Positions 35,901-43,616 of a stretch of DNA of 64,000 nucleotides are shown one piece after another. The position numbers and the translations under genes were made by a program. The notes under the pieces were generated by a model. The model did no database searches, had not been told where the DNA came from, and saw only the letters and a list, made by a program, of their open reading frames with translations. The DNA comes from Patescibacteria group bacterium (GTDB lineage: Bacteria > Patescibacteriota > Patescibacteriia > 2-12-FULL-60-25), in NCBI GenBank assembly GCA_029210915.1, contig JARGGJ010000001.1:39862-103861 (forward strand). Reading direction: 5' to 3'. Position 1 is the stretch's first letter. Every line of letters begins with the position of its first letter.

Positions 35901-36382
35901 CATTCAGCCTTGCAAGCAATCATCGTTCTCTCTACATCACTTTTTGGATGCGGAGTATAACCATTATTGCAATTTACAGTAATGCCAATGGCTGCCGCAT
36001 CAGAAAAACATGTTTGCGTACAAGCGCTATTACAAGCTGCGGATTTATGCCAACCCTGATCCGGAGCCAAATAATAATCACGTCTTGATTTTAAAGCGGC
36101 ATTGCGTTTTTCTACACAAGTTACGGCTTCCGCTTTTGCAATATCGTCAAAATTAGCAATATCAACCCATTCCCGGCAGGGAGCCCAAGGATCCTGATTC
36201 AGCCAACCGCTAAAAACAATATCCGGATCAAAATCCGCTTCGGTTGCAATAGGTTGAGCATTCGAACTGCTTGATATGGATAAAAACAACACAATCGATA
36301 ACCCGCCAAAAAACAAACTAAACAAAAAACCCACAATTATTGGTGAGTATCTCTTGAAACACGAATCTTTCTTTTTAGACAT
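32948..36382 (-). CDS. Large membrane-anchored surface protein with Big-1-like domain
   Basis: 1144 residues from the ATG at 36382. N-terminal anchor or signal: PIIVGFLFSLFFGGLSIVLF. A cysteine-rich segment (residues 70-225) has SACNSACTQTCFSD, CKAECYKVS, and NCFDGVQNGDEDGVDCGGSC. Residues 225-330 are Big-1-like (LSVSISPKEVEMVADGKTSM ... SAKTDANGQIKFTYTS). A second Cys cluster CGNWQCQTGETHANCPEDC follows, then a long helical domain. Near residue 780-830 two membrane helices (WSVFMLILALGLFALGIIYF, LGTVVLVLCILLGLLFLLIV) split off a C-terminal half with two PsbP-like repeats (YGYELTITPSWEGY, FGYKLAYPKTWVRK). Probably a cell-surface protein; function unknown. Confidence 0.75.
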   Translation of the reverse strand: MSKKKDSCFKRYSPIIVGFLFSLFFGGLSIVLFLSISSSSNAQPIATEADFDPDIVFSGWLNQDPWAPCREWVDIANFDDIAKAEAVTCVEKRNAALKSRRDYYLAPDQGWHKSAACNSACTQTCFSDAAAIGITVNCNNGYTPHPKSDVERTMIACKAECYKVSKNEEDALPSPNQVIRECCEAIEVSDLAEDEPNCFDGVQNGDEDGVDCGGSCDTVCESDLSVSISPKEVEMVADGKTSMDFVVTVTQDGKPLAGQEVSYRLQDERSRIDDDKEGEVKPVSAKTDANGQIKFTYTSAEQPRDFVTSTLVFQAIHPKGNPQARITLTPGFSIWCGNWQCQTGETHANCPEDCARDLSKQDAYEYIVKKYNEIPLNPYARQGVWCASCPTNNRVLKAMAIEELSSDQEKLEYAKRLKEQYEPWVCGSQQTRVINMLDGLRLSKDATERSIIEKYYDYGPIEVLAPPVLNTLAGHLAVAVYEKGTPWSDAAKIFDLWLMNSHSVYGISEWEDKVDGQAHGFQCDPPFYPLCGGTYQRVQRPELKLSSSEKAYFDSLDQVTKDKITASINERAYKDVKDAQMKYMIERMMAFDARDKVRVVVQCPFNVMIVNKETGARVGYDADGNFIAEDADVYPEIRAFADNEVVSYFMMPKDGDYEVKASGIDSGKATVMTSYPTSDGEFEVYEYNNIDVKNDSGLTLNLDSEKTKAVLTIDGKQIDPKLLEKGVADSSLNYLVAVAEGLYPEENVPGLGGEVFSEEFPPLMFEPVFDGWSVFMLILALGLFALGIIYFNKLRKKDKKTLGTVVLVLCILLGLLFLLIVAGRYAGEQEEVGNDYRTTLNNNEQITNNKESRTSNAGNSEEVESEIGESSLSYKNDEYGYELTITPSWEGYMAETLPVDGENAIAVTQFYLPTAEDSEYSDKPGWFKMMTIQVYTHDSWEWERKDCEELDMCWDEEIGRDANNVYAWSYFNGMQPNDIAEQAIMDMQEIVKTFKPSSNAPITIWNENTEMEIYQNCGFGYKLAYPKTWVRKTTDESAENSVFSGDNITIAVHASDYGMNLDEFVADRTASWKQEPISSRDQSRDGKRLIAREYSDPDAVYVFWEEGEYDLELAVTGSNIEDFINGVNFFGYFDNNIVGSSICE

Positions 36383-36511
36383 ATAAAAATAAAATAGCAA
36401 TTTTTACTATTTTACCATAAAAACAAAACGCAGCCCATAAAATCATGATTACAAATGGCAAATAGCAAATGGCAAGAGCTATTTAAATTTCATTGGTTAT
36501 TTTGCTATTTG

Positions 36512-36892
36512 CTATTTGTTACTAAATTTTTCAAGTTTTAAACAGACCGAATTAATACAATATCTCTTCCCTCCGGCCTCGGCCGGTCCATCATCAAAAA
36601 CATGCCCCAGATGCGCACCGCAATTTTTACAAGTGACCTCTGTTCGCGACATTCCCAGCTTATCATCCTCTTTTAGTTCAATGTGTTCCAAGTTCGCAGG
36701 TTCCGTAAAACTCGGCCAACCCGTGCCGGAATCAAACTTGGTATCCGACGAGAATAACTCGGTCCCGCAAACAGCACATTTATACGTACCCTTTTCATGT
36801 GTATTCCAATACTCCCCGCTAAACGGAGCTTCTGTGCCACCCATACGAGCGACTTCGTGAAGCTCTGGTGATAATTCTTTGTCGTTTTTCAT
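36512..36892 (-). CDS. msrB: Peptide-methionine (R)-S-oxide reductase
   Basis: 126 residues from the ATG at 36892; the upstream 13 codons are repeat-derived. Two CxxC zinc sites (CAVCGTELF, CKNCGAHLGHVFDDGP), FDSGTGWPSF, and the catalytic RYCINSVCLKL. Reduces the R form of methionine sulfoxide with thioredoxin. Separated from msrA by two genes. Confidence 0.95.
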   Translation of the reverse strand: MKNDKELSPELHEVARMGGTEAPFSGEYWNTHEKGTYKCAVCGTELFSSDTKFDSGTGWPSFTEPANLEHIELKEDDKLGMSRTEVTCKNCGAHLGHVFDDGPAEAGGKRYCINSVCLKLEKFSNK

Positions 36893-36934
36893 AGTATTTT
36901 TTAATAGCAAATAACAAATGGCAAATGGCAAGAG

Positions 36935-38059
36935 TTAATTAAATTTATTCGGCAATGATTGCAGGATAAACTCTTCAAAACTTTCTGACTTATCCTGCCT
37001 AGATTCGTAATCCGGGTATAACCCGTAAATTAGTGCACGCAGATCATTTCTTACAAATTTATCATAATATTCACTTGCGGATTTCAACATCTCCTCACGA
37101 TTTGTAATGCCTAAATTAAGACACTTCTCTTTCAAACTTCCACTCTTTTTTAGTTCACGAGCAAAATCCTCATCACTCATTCCCGATATTATAGTACGAA
37201 AATCTTCCAAACTCCGAGGTTTATCGCTATATCTGTAAAAATTCACATAGGTCCTAATAAACTCCTCACACAAAATACTGTAAACCTCATCTCCATAATC
37301 CGCCTTTATTTGACTCGATGCCAGTTCTGAAATTTTTTGTTTTTGCGCGTCTGAAAGCTCCGCGACAATTTTGTCTACAATCGGATTAATTATTCCATGC
37401 AAAAACTCATGATCAAAATTTTCTTGATTTTCTATATTTGATTTTATAACCCACTCATCACCAAACATAAATCCTCTACCAGAGGATGCCTTTTCCAAAG
37501 GATCGCTGGGCACAATCACCAATCTTTGTGGTAATGGATTTTTAGGTTTAAAAAACTCTAACAACTTCTGAATTCTTTCCTCAACCTCCTTCATCTGCAT
37601 TTCGCGCTGAGCGATATCTAGTAAATTTACCTTTTTAATTTCTCGAGCTACTTCAGAACCCGAAAAACCCTCATCAAACTCCTTCATCATCTCAAAAAAA
37701 ACTTCTTGCGCTTTTCGCGGATCGATAATTTGCGGTTTATGCTTTTTGGCAAGCGCAATCACGTCATCCAACCGTTTAGGATCATCATAAGCCAACGCTA
37801 AATTATACAGATACTCTTCATAAACACCCATAGCTTCCAACTCATCCAGCTTTTGCGATATTTCGCCAGCTAATTTGTGTTCCAAAAAATACTCATCAAC
37901 TTTTTGTGATAATTCGCTACTACCATTTCCCCAATTTTTATCCCTCGCCCTATTCAAAACCGACATCAACTGCAATCCCCACTCTTCCTTAACCAAAATC
38001 TCGGGCAATTTCACTTGCTCAAATGGATTTAAACCCCTGTCAATTATCTTTGCTTCCAT
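36935..38059 (-). CDS. HExxH putative zinc metalloprotein
   Basis: 374 residues, no signal peptide. Mostly helical. HEFLH (217-221) within ENFDHEFLHGIINPI and a downstream glutamate in CEEFIRTYVNFY (264-275) fit a gluzincin-like site. A preceding PQRLVIVPSDPLEKA strand and GRGFMFGDEWVIKSN would form the edge strand. Located between msrB and msrA. Substrate unknown; could be inactive scaffold. Confidence 0.55.
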   Translation of the reverse strand: MEAKIIDRGLNPFEQVKLPEILVKEEWGLQLMSVLNRARDKNWGNGSSELSQKVDEYFLEHKLAGEISQKLDELEAMGVYEEYLYNLALAYDDPKRLDDVIALAKKHKPQIIDPRKAQEVFFEMMKEFDEGFSGSEVAREIKKVNLLDIAQREMQMKEVEERIQKLLEFFKPKNPLPQRLVIVPSDPLEKASSGRGFMFGDEWVIKSNIENQENFDHEFLHGIINPIVDKIVAELSDAQKQKISELASSQIKADYGDEVYSILCEEFIRTYVNFYRYSDKPRSLEDFRTIISGMSDEDFARELKKSGSLKEKCLNLGITNREEMLKSASEYYDKFVRNDLRALIYGLYPDYESRQDKSESFEEFILQSLPNKFN

Positions 38060-38097
38060 AAAAACTATTTAACTAACTTAATTCTTTCATGTGGCTT

Positions 38098-38138
38098 ATC
38101 ACGTTTATAATGTTTATAACGTTTATAACGAGTTAAGT
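38098..38138. repeat. TTTATAACG repeat
   Basis: TTTATAATG-TTTATAACG-TTTATAACG-AGTTAAG, related to 1578-1712. Confidence 0.6.
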
Positions 38139-38140
38139 AG

Positions 38141-38674
38141 TTATTTAAGCAATTCAGCAAACTTCTCCTTCAACTTCTTAAGCTTTGGATTTATATTCGC
38201 CCGGCAATATGCTTGATCCGGATTCTTGGCATAATAATCGCGGTGATACTCCTCGGCCTCAAAAAAATTAGTCAGCGGTTCCACGGCTGTCACAATCTTT
38301 CCATCAAATAAATTCTCTTCCTCCAGCTTCGCTATAAATTTTTCCGCCATCTGCTTTTGCATCTCATCCGTATAAAAAATAACACTCCGATATTGCTCGC
38401 CAACATCATGCCCTTGGCGATTTAGAGTGGTTGGGTCGTGAGTTGCGAAAAAGACGGTCAGCAAATCCTCAAACTTGATAACATCTTCATCATATTCCAC
38501 TTTCACAACCTCTGCATGTCCGGTTTCTCCTGTACAAACTTGCTCGTAACTGGGATGTTCAACACTCCCGCCCGCATACCCGGGCAAAACCGACTCTACA
38601 CCGCGCAATTGCTTAAACACAGCCTCACTGCACCAAAAACAACCAGATCCAAAAACTGCAATTTTATTATTCAT
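38141..38674 (-). CDS. msrA: Peptide-methionine (S)-S-oxide reductase
   Basis: 177 residues. Catalytic GCFWCSEAVF (11-20), PGYAGGSVEHPSYEQV, TGHAEVVKVEYD, and EEYHRDYYAKNPDQAYC with the resolving region. Reduces the S form of methionine sulfoxide. The ATG overlaps an ATGCATTATTCAT repeat. Confidence 0.95.
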   Translation of the reverse strand: MNNKIAVFGSGCFWCSEAVFKQLRGVESVLPGYAGGSVEHPSYEQVCTGETGHAEVVKVEYDEDVIKFEDLLTVFFATHDPTTLNRQGHDVGEQYRSVIFYTDEMQKQMAEKFIAKLEEENLFDGKIVTAVEPLTNFFEAEEYHRDYYAKNPDQAYCRANINPKLKKLKEKFAELLK

Positions 38675-38700
38675 AATTATTATGCATTATTCATCATGCA

Positions 38701-39177
38701 TTAAAACAAACCCCCTCCAAAAAACATCCAAATTACAAAAAGCGCCACCAATATTCCAATGATCCAAAGCCGTTTATTCCACTCCGCATCAACCTTGGTT
38801 GGATTCCCGATCATATTCCCGGTTAAAGAGTTAAACCAGCTTATTACTTTCCCTTCAGGGCTAACTAAAAAAACCATTTTCCCTTTTTCTATCGCATCAT
38901 CTTGATTTTCAAATGGTTTACCGGTTGGAGTTGGTTGCAGTAAACCATCTTTTTTAAATGCATGTATAAACGAGCCTTCGTATTTTATTGCCATTACTCC
39001 ATTCTTAATTTCCTTAATCTCCTCTTCTACATCGCCCTTAGCTTCGATATACAAAATAAGCCCATCTTCATCCAAACTTTGCCTATCTTTTTCCAACTTC
39101 TTTAATAAAGCAGGCTCAAACTCCCCGCCCTGCGACCTCTTTACGAAAAAATCGCTAATCACTTGTACGTAATTCAT
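38701..39177 (-). CDS. Tail-anchored protein, intact copy of the duplicated gene
   Basis: 158 residues. Soluble N-terminal domain of about 130 residues (NYVQVISDFFVKRSQGGEFE, SLDEDGLILYIEAKGDVEEE) and a single C-terminal helix RLWIIGILVALFVIWMFFGG, so it faces the cytoplasm. Family not recognised. The first 68 codons and about 75 bp upstream are repeated at 46289-46568, where the rest of the gene is lost. Confidence 0.7.
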   Translation of the reverse strand: MNYVQVISDFFVKRSQGGEFEPALLKKLEKDRQSLDEDGLILYIEAKGDVEEEIKEIKNGVMAIKYEGSFIHAFKKDGLLQPTPTGKPFENQDDAIEKGKMVFLVSPEGKVISWFNSLTGNMIGNPTKVDAEWNKRLWIIGILVALFVIWMFFGGGLF

Positions 39178-39251
39178 ATAAAAAGAGTGTAGCTGTCCTA
39201 GTAATAAATATCAAATAAACAAAAAAAGCACTTTAACGACATGCTTAGGTC
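38972..39251. repeat. 280-bp direct repeat, left copy
   Basis: From GAGCCTTCGTATTTTA to GACATGCTTAGGTC. Aligns without gaps to 46289-46568; I count 16 differences, all inside the coding part, none in the 80 bp around and upstream of the start codon. Contains a terminator for the upstream gene (AAGCA ... TGCTTTTTTT, 39221-39246, minus strand). Confidence 0.95.
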
Positions 39252-39257
39252 TAAAGT

Positions 39258-39542
39258 TTACAGATTAATCGCACCCTCCGCCTCTTTGATCCAATCCACG
39301 ATCTCTTGTGGCGAAACACAAGTACATGCATGTAACCGCAACCTACCGTTCTTTAAGAAGAAACGCTTATTGCTGGTTTTACAAAAAGCCTCTACCAGCC
39401 CTTTCTCTTCCAGCCAATCCTGAAGCTCCGGCAGCCAACTCACATTCATTGAATAACAGGTTACACATTGAAGTTCGAGCGCTACGTAACGAGCGTCGGT
39501 ACGAAGAATGTACAACAAATCATCCATTGTTTGTTTTTCCAT
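39258..39542 (-). CDS. Small cysteine-containing protein
   Basis: 94 residues from the ATG at 39542, which lies 6 bases after AAAGGAG; the ATG two codons upstream touches it. QCVTCYSMNVSWLPELQDWL, AFCKTSNKRFFLKNGRLRL and HACTCVSPQEIVDWIKEAEG. Four or five Cys could bind metal. It reads away from the RiPP genes and may not belong to them. Family not recognised. Confidence 0.6.
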   Translation of the reverse strand: MEKQTMDDLLYILRTDARYVALELQCVTCYSMNVSWLPELQDWLEEKGLVEAFCKTSNKRFFLKNGRLRLHACTCVSPQEIVDWIKEAEGAINL

Positions 39543-39667
39543 GCTCATCTCCTTTAAAGGTTCGCATTCACTCCGGACACATCCTTTTGTGAATTAAACA
39601 ATATATCAAAATTTCCCATTTTTGTTAAGAGTAAATAGTCTATATTTTGTAATAATTACTAATTAAA

Positions 39668-39696
39668 TTGACAATTAGGACATTTTTTGATACAAT
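39668..39696 (+). promoter_or_regulatory. Promoter of the RiPP-locus regulator
   Basis: TTGACA, 17-bp spacer, TACAAT, a near-consensus promoter. The ATG at 39711 lies about 8 bases after the expected start of transcription, without Shine-Dalgarno sequence. Confidence 0.8.
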
Positions 39697-39710
39697 AAAA
39701 ATGTACTATT

Positions 39711-40442
39711 ATGACAGAATTTCAAGAATTATACGATTTAGGTCTATCTAAAGCCGAAATATCGGTCTACTTATATTTGCTCAAACAAGGCTTATCCTCC
39801 CCTGCACAAGTATCCAAAGGCACGGGGATTGCCCGCCCTCACTGTTACAGCATATTAGAATCGCTGGTAACCCAAGGCCTCATCACATCACAAAAGATTA
39901 AAAACAAGCGCCAGGCTTACCTCGCCCGCGATCCGGAAGCGCTTTTTGAAACTCTCAAGCGCAAACAAGAATCTATCGAACGCATCCTCCCCGACTTACG
40001 CGATCTTCATGCCACAAATAAAAACAAACCTCAAATTCAATATTTTGATGGCAAAGAAGAAGTAAAACTGATATTTAAAAAAGTACTGGAAGCCGACGAG
40101 ATATATTCCATCGGTTCAACCGCCAAAATGAAAGAAACTCTCGGAGATTTCTACGAATGGACGCTTAAAGAAATAAAAAAACGTAATATCGTGCTCCACG
40201 ACATTGTAACCGGCGATTCCGGCTTAAAAACATTTCCCATAACAGAGCAAATCCTAAAAGGTTTATACGATGCAAAGGTCTTAAATAAAAACGAAGGCGA
40301 AGCCTCGATGGATATTTTAATCTGGAATAATAATATTGCCCTCATTAGTTACGATGAACCGGTATTTGGAACAATCATTACCAACCAACCCTTTGCCCAA
40401 ATGTTTAAAATCATTCACAAAGCACTTACGAGTAGGATGTAA
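39711..40442 (+). CDS. TrmB-like transcriptional regulator
   Basis: 243 residues. Winged helix: LYDLGLSKAEISVYLYLLKQ, SSPAQVSKGTGIARPHCYSI followed by LESLVTQGLITSQKIKNKRQ; a coiled linker (ALFETLKRKQESIERILPDL) and a C-terminal sensor domain similar to TrmB/ArsR-like regulators (YFDGKEEVKLIFKKVLEADE, IYSIGSTAKMKETL). It is the first gene of the RiPP region and read in the same direction; a relative lies at 47546-48307. Ligand unknown; local control of the locus is inference. Confidence 0.82.
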   Translation: MTEFQELYDLGLSKAEISVYLYLLKQGLSSPAQVSKGTGIARPHCYSILESLVTQGLITSQKIKNKRQAYLARDPEALFETLKRKQESIERILPDLRDLHATNKNKPQIQYFDGKEEVKLIFKKVLEADEIYSIGSTAKMKETLGDFYEWTLKEIKKRNIVLHDIVTGDSGLKTFPITEQILKGLYDAKVLNKNEGEASMDILIWNNNIALISYDEPVFGTIITNQPFAQMFKIIHKALTSRM

Positions 40443-40449
40443 AAACATC

Positions 40450-40478
40450 TTGACATAAAAACGTAATCGGAGTACTAA
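40450..40478 (+). promoter_or_regulatory. Promoter of the PP-loop ATPase gene
   Basis: TTGACA, 17-bp spacer, TACTAA. GGAGAG (40521-40526) stands before the ATG at 40534. Confidence 0.75.
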
Positions 40479-40533
40479 ACAAACAACGCTAATCGCGTCG
40501 TACTTCGACAAATCCAAGCTGGAGAGAAAGACA

Positions 40534-41538
40534 ATGAGTCAAACCCAATTCTGTAAATTCTGTGTTTATCCGGTAAACCAAGACCTTATTGACCCCGCTT
40601 CAGGCTTGCCCATGGAGTTCGATACCCAAAACGATGAACCTGTTTGCGCACATTGTTTGGATTTACTAAAACAAACAACCGTCGAAAATCTATCGCTATG
40701 TTCACAAAACGAAATGATGGATTATCTACGTTGCAATAAGAGGGTTCTGTATGCATACTCGGGCGGGTTAGATAGTACAGCGGTTCTATTCCATCTACAA
40801 AGAGCTTGTAGGGCAGTTGGCTCAGAACTTACATTATTCACTATTGAAACCGGCGTTAAAGGCAGAGTCGCAAAGGCCAATATTCAAAATATTGTTAGTC
40901 ATATGGATCTTACAAGAAATCATTTCTTTCTTGATATCCGTAATCAAGTTCAAACTCATCCCAAAATCATAGAGGTCGTTGGCACACCTAAAACAACCTT
41001 GGAAGTATACGGCTACTGCGATGACCAGCACCTGCTGCCTTGCGGAAAAACATGTAATACCATGATCGACCAAGCTTACGGTAAATTTATGGCCGAGCAA
41101 GGCTTTACCGAGCTAATTACCGGTGGTGACACGCCAAAAAAAAATCCCCAAAATAACTTTTCAATATTTTGGGAGAAACCAAGCGGTCTAATAATTGTTA
41201 GAGGTGCATTTGGATTTGGATTATCAAAATCTAAAAATATCCAACTGATCAAGAAAGAAAATCTTCCCTGGAAAAACCCAGACTGTGGGGGTTATGATAC
41301 GGATTGTTTAATTCCGGGAGCTTATTTTTACGATGAATGGTGTTCAAAAAATGGTCTTGTCACAATCGAAGATATCGTAACAAGCTACCCTATCATTCTG
41401 CATTACCTAGCCGAACGCGTCAGGTTTGGCGTCTTAAACAGAGAGCGAGCCTTAGCCCAAATCACTAAACTTGATGTTTCCAGCCCCGCCAGTTACCAAG
41501 AACTGCACGAAATCAAAGCTCGAACCAAAAAGGAGTAA
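40534..41538 (+). CDS. PP-loop ATP pyrophosphatase with N-terminal Zn-ribbon, RiPP locus
   Basis: 334 residues. CKFCVYPVNQ (7-16) and CAHC (38-41) form a zinc knuckle pair like that heading the WbpG/N-acetyl-sugar amidotransferase family (CxxCVxP ... fD ... GvCxxC). LYAYSGGLDSTAVLFHL (72-88) is the PP-loop, which activates a carbonyl or amide as an adenylate. More Cys follow (YCDDQHLLPCGKTC, DCGGYDTDC). In the present context it could adenylate the peptide backbone or a side chain, for instance for amidation or thiolation; the reaction is inference. It ends 2 bases before the next gene and is surely co-transcribed. Confidence 0.8.
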   Translation: MSQTQFCKFCVYPVNQDLIDPASGLPMEFDTQNDEPVCAHCLDLLKQTTVENLSLCSQNEMMDYLRCNKRVLYAYSGGLDSTAVLFHLQRACRAVGSELTLFTIETGVKGRVAKANIQNIVSHMDLTRNHFFLDIRNQVQTHPKIIEVVGTPKTTLEVYGYCDDQHLLPCGKTCNTMIDQAYGKFMAEQGFTELITGGDTPKKNPQNNFSIFWEKPSGLIIVRGAFGFGLSKSKNIQLIKKENLPWKNPDCGGYDTDCLIPGAYFYDEWCSKNGLVTIEDIVTSYPIILHYLAERVRFGVLNRERALAQITKLDVSSPASYQELHEIKARTKKE

Positions 41539-41540
41539 AC

Positions 41541-43550
41541 ATGGAAGCTATGCTTTTACATCACCTGGGCGCACCATGTATTGCAAACATTCGTAAAACT
41601 GATCCGGAGATAGAAACCGAAGTTCAAATCTGGAACATCAACCCTGAAGTCGTAATTCGATACGAGCCCGGAGGGGCGGTTTTAACGCCTGCAATGCTGT
41701 ATGCATCTTTTATTTGGGTTGATGAAAATCTCGCAACCTCAATAAAAAGTGGCCAACTGCAAAGATCCGGTGTACCTACCACCACATGGAATTTACTTAT
41801 TGAAAATTCCATTCTTCTGGAAGATAAAGCCCCTCTATGTCATTCAAGAATCACCACCGTACAAGTATGCGGGCTCCCTACGCAGGTTTTGCTTGATGTA
41901 ACATCGGCTTGCCAATGCGATTGTATTGCCTGTTACCACAAGCAAGATCTAAATGGCCACACGCCAACAAAAAAAGAACTACTTGCACGCATTAAACATT
42001 TACGTGAATTAGGCATCAGTTTATTCGAGGTTACAGGAGGCGAACCCACACTATATCCTGAGTTGAGTGATATATTAAACTATATTCACGAAAGTGGCGC
42101 GCACTATTACATCGTCACAAATGGTGAGTATCTGGAAAGCGCCAACAAAGAGTTATGGCAGGCCCTGCAAAATGGGTTAGGCATAGCTGTGAGTTTAGAT
42201 GGTGTAGGCCCAATTCATGATATGGTTCGACGTCGTCCCGGCTTATATGATAAGCTAAATAGGGGACTTGATTGTGCAAAATTAAACGGAGTAAAACCAT
42301 ATCTGATCTCTACACTGCATTCCAGCAATGTAAAAGATGTACCTCAAATGATCGAGTTAGCAGAAAAATACGATACTACCGTTCACTTACGGCCAACCAT
42401 TCAAACGGGTGCTGCATTAACGAACAGTATTGGGCGCCAAAGCCTTAAAGAACTCCTCGCACAGTACTTTGGCCATCCACACGTACGTAATGGGCTCCTC
42501 TCTACCAAGAAAAGCATCCCGCGAGCACGTTATTACGGTTGCGGAATTCGAAAGAGAATCTCAGTTGATACACAGGGTAAAATCTATCCTTGTGTAATGG
42601 ATCGAACACGGCATATTGGCAGGCTCGATCTACACGATCAAAGATCCCTAGTTCATGCGCTTAATTATGAAACAAGGCGCTTTACGCAAAATCACGCCAT
42701 CTGTAATTCATGCGACAGATCTAAACAGCCAACCGAAGATTGCGGAGGATTCTGCCGTTTCTCAAAATCATATCAACTTTATTTTCATATGAAAACTCAA
42801 CCAAAAGATGGCAAAGCTTATACGGTAATCGCGGTTTACTATGACCGTTTGATGACTGCTAAAAAATATAAAACATGGGAATCGATTATACAACGTGTAG
42901 TTGAAGACCATGCAGTACAAAGAGGCTTGGCAATAGATTTGGCCTGCGGTACGGGCACCATAACCAAAATGCTGCATGATATTGGTTTCAAGGCGGAAGG
43001 TCTGGATCTTTCAGCAACCATGCTGGATCAAGCAAGAAGTAAATATCCGGAAACAATATTTCATCAAGCTGACATGAGAGACTTCGATTTTCCCGAAATC
43101 CACAGCAAAATCGAATTCGTTACCTGCTTCTATGACTCCCTAAATTATCTCCTTACTCTGGAAGACATGCAAAAAGCATTCATGCGGGTAAGTAAACATT
43201 TAAAAAGTGGCGGCCTATTCCTATTCGACATGAATACTAAAGAGCATATCCAAGCCTCATCCCAAAACTCACCCCGCGTCAACGAAATAGATGATCTATT
43301 CACTGTATTTAGATCCAGCGAACAAGAAGGCTTGTGGCAACTGGATATGGATTTCTTTATTAGAGAAGACCCTGACCAGTATAAACGAATCCACGAATGT
43401 CATGTGGAACGTGGTTACAATACCGAAGACATCGAACCTCTTTTGGAAAAAGCTGGCCTCAAATTACTCAGTGTTGAGGTTGAAGATAAAATATTTGAAG
43501 ATAAAATTAAACGGCCCAGCCGCCAATACTTTCTGGCAGTCAAACCCTAA
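41541..43550 (+). CDS. Radical SAM-SPASM-methyltransferase fusion, RiPP locus
   Basis: 669 residues. Residues 1-110 are a beta-rich extension (VVIRYEPGGAVLTPAMLYAS) that may be a recognition domain. Residues 115-330 are radical SAM: C124-x3-C128-x2-C131 for the [4Fe-4S] cluster, GGEPT (166-170), ISLD-like VSLDGVGP (217-224). Residues 334-405 are a SPASM-like domain with Cys 334, 351, 388, 391, 401 and 405 for auxiliary clusters. Residues 430-669 are a class I methyltransferase: YYDRLMTAKKYKTWESII, motif I LAIDLACGTGTITKML (463-478), then QADMRDFDF and FLFDMNTKEHI. AAAGGAGT precedes the ATG. A terminator follows, so the peptide gene has its own promoter. A single-chain enzyme that carries out a radical step and a methyl transfer. 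Confidence 0.88.
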   Translation: MEAMLLHHLGAPCIANIRKTDPEIETEVQIWNINPEVVIRYEPGGAVLTPAMLYASFIWVDENLATSIKSGQLQRSGVPTTTWNLLIENSILLEDKAPLCHSRITTVQVCGLPTQVLLDVTSACQCDCIACYHKQDLNGHTPTKKELLARIKHLRELGISLFEVTGGEPTLYPELSDILNYIHESGAHYYIVTNGEYLESANKELWQALQNGLGIAVSLDGVGPIHDMVRRRPGLYDKLNRGLDCAKLNGVKPYLISTLHSSNVKDVPQMIELAEKYDTTVHLRPTIQTGAALTNSIGRQSLKELLAQYFGHPHVRNGLLSTKKSIPRARYYGCGIRKRISVDTQGKIYPCVMDRTRHIGRLDLHDQRSLVHALNYETRRFTQNHAICNSCDRSKQPTEDCGGFCRFSKSYQLYFHMKTQPKDGKAYTVIAVYYDRLMTAKKYKTWESIIQRVVEDHAVQRGLAIDLACGTGTITKMLHDIGFKAEGLDLSATMLDQARSKYPETIFHQADMRDFDFPEIHSKIEFVTCFYDSLNYLLTLEDMQKAFMRVSKHLKSGGLFLFDMNTKEHIQASSQNSPRVNEIDDLFTVFRSSEQEGLWQLDMDFFIREDPDQYKRIHECHVERGYNTEDIEPLLEKAGLKLLSVEVEDKIFEDKIKRPSRQYFLAVKP

Positions 43551-43574
43551 ACTCGATTATATATCGAGTTTTTT
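43551..43574 (+). terminator. Terminator between the fusion enzyme and the precursor peptide
   Basis: ACTCGAT-TATAT-ATCGAGT followed by TTTTT. Confidence 0.8.
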
Positions 43575-43579
43575 AAATA

Positions 43580-43606
43580 TTGACATAATATATAACGATG
43601 TATATT
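43580..43606 (+). promoter_or_regulatory. Promoter of the precursor peptide operon
   Basis: TTGACA (43580-43585) and TATATT (43601-43606), spacer 15; TATTGT at 43603 would give 17. The ATG at 43617 is about 4-7 bases after the expected start, with no Shine-Dalgarno sequence. Confidence 0.65.
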
Positions 43607-43616
43607 GTATATATAT

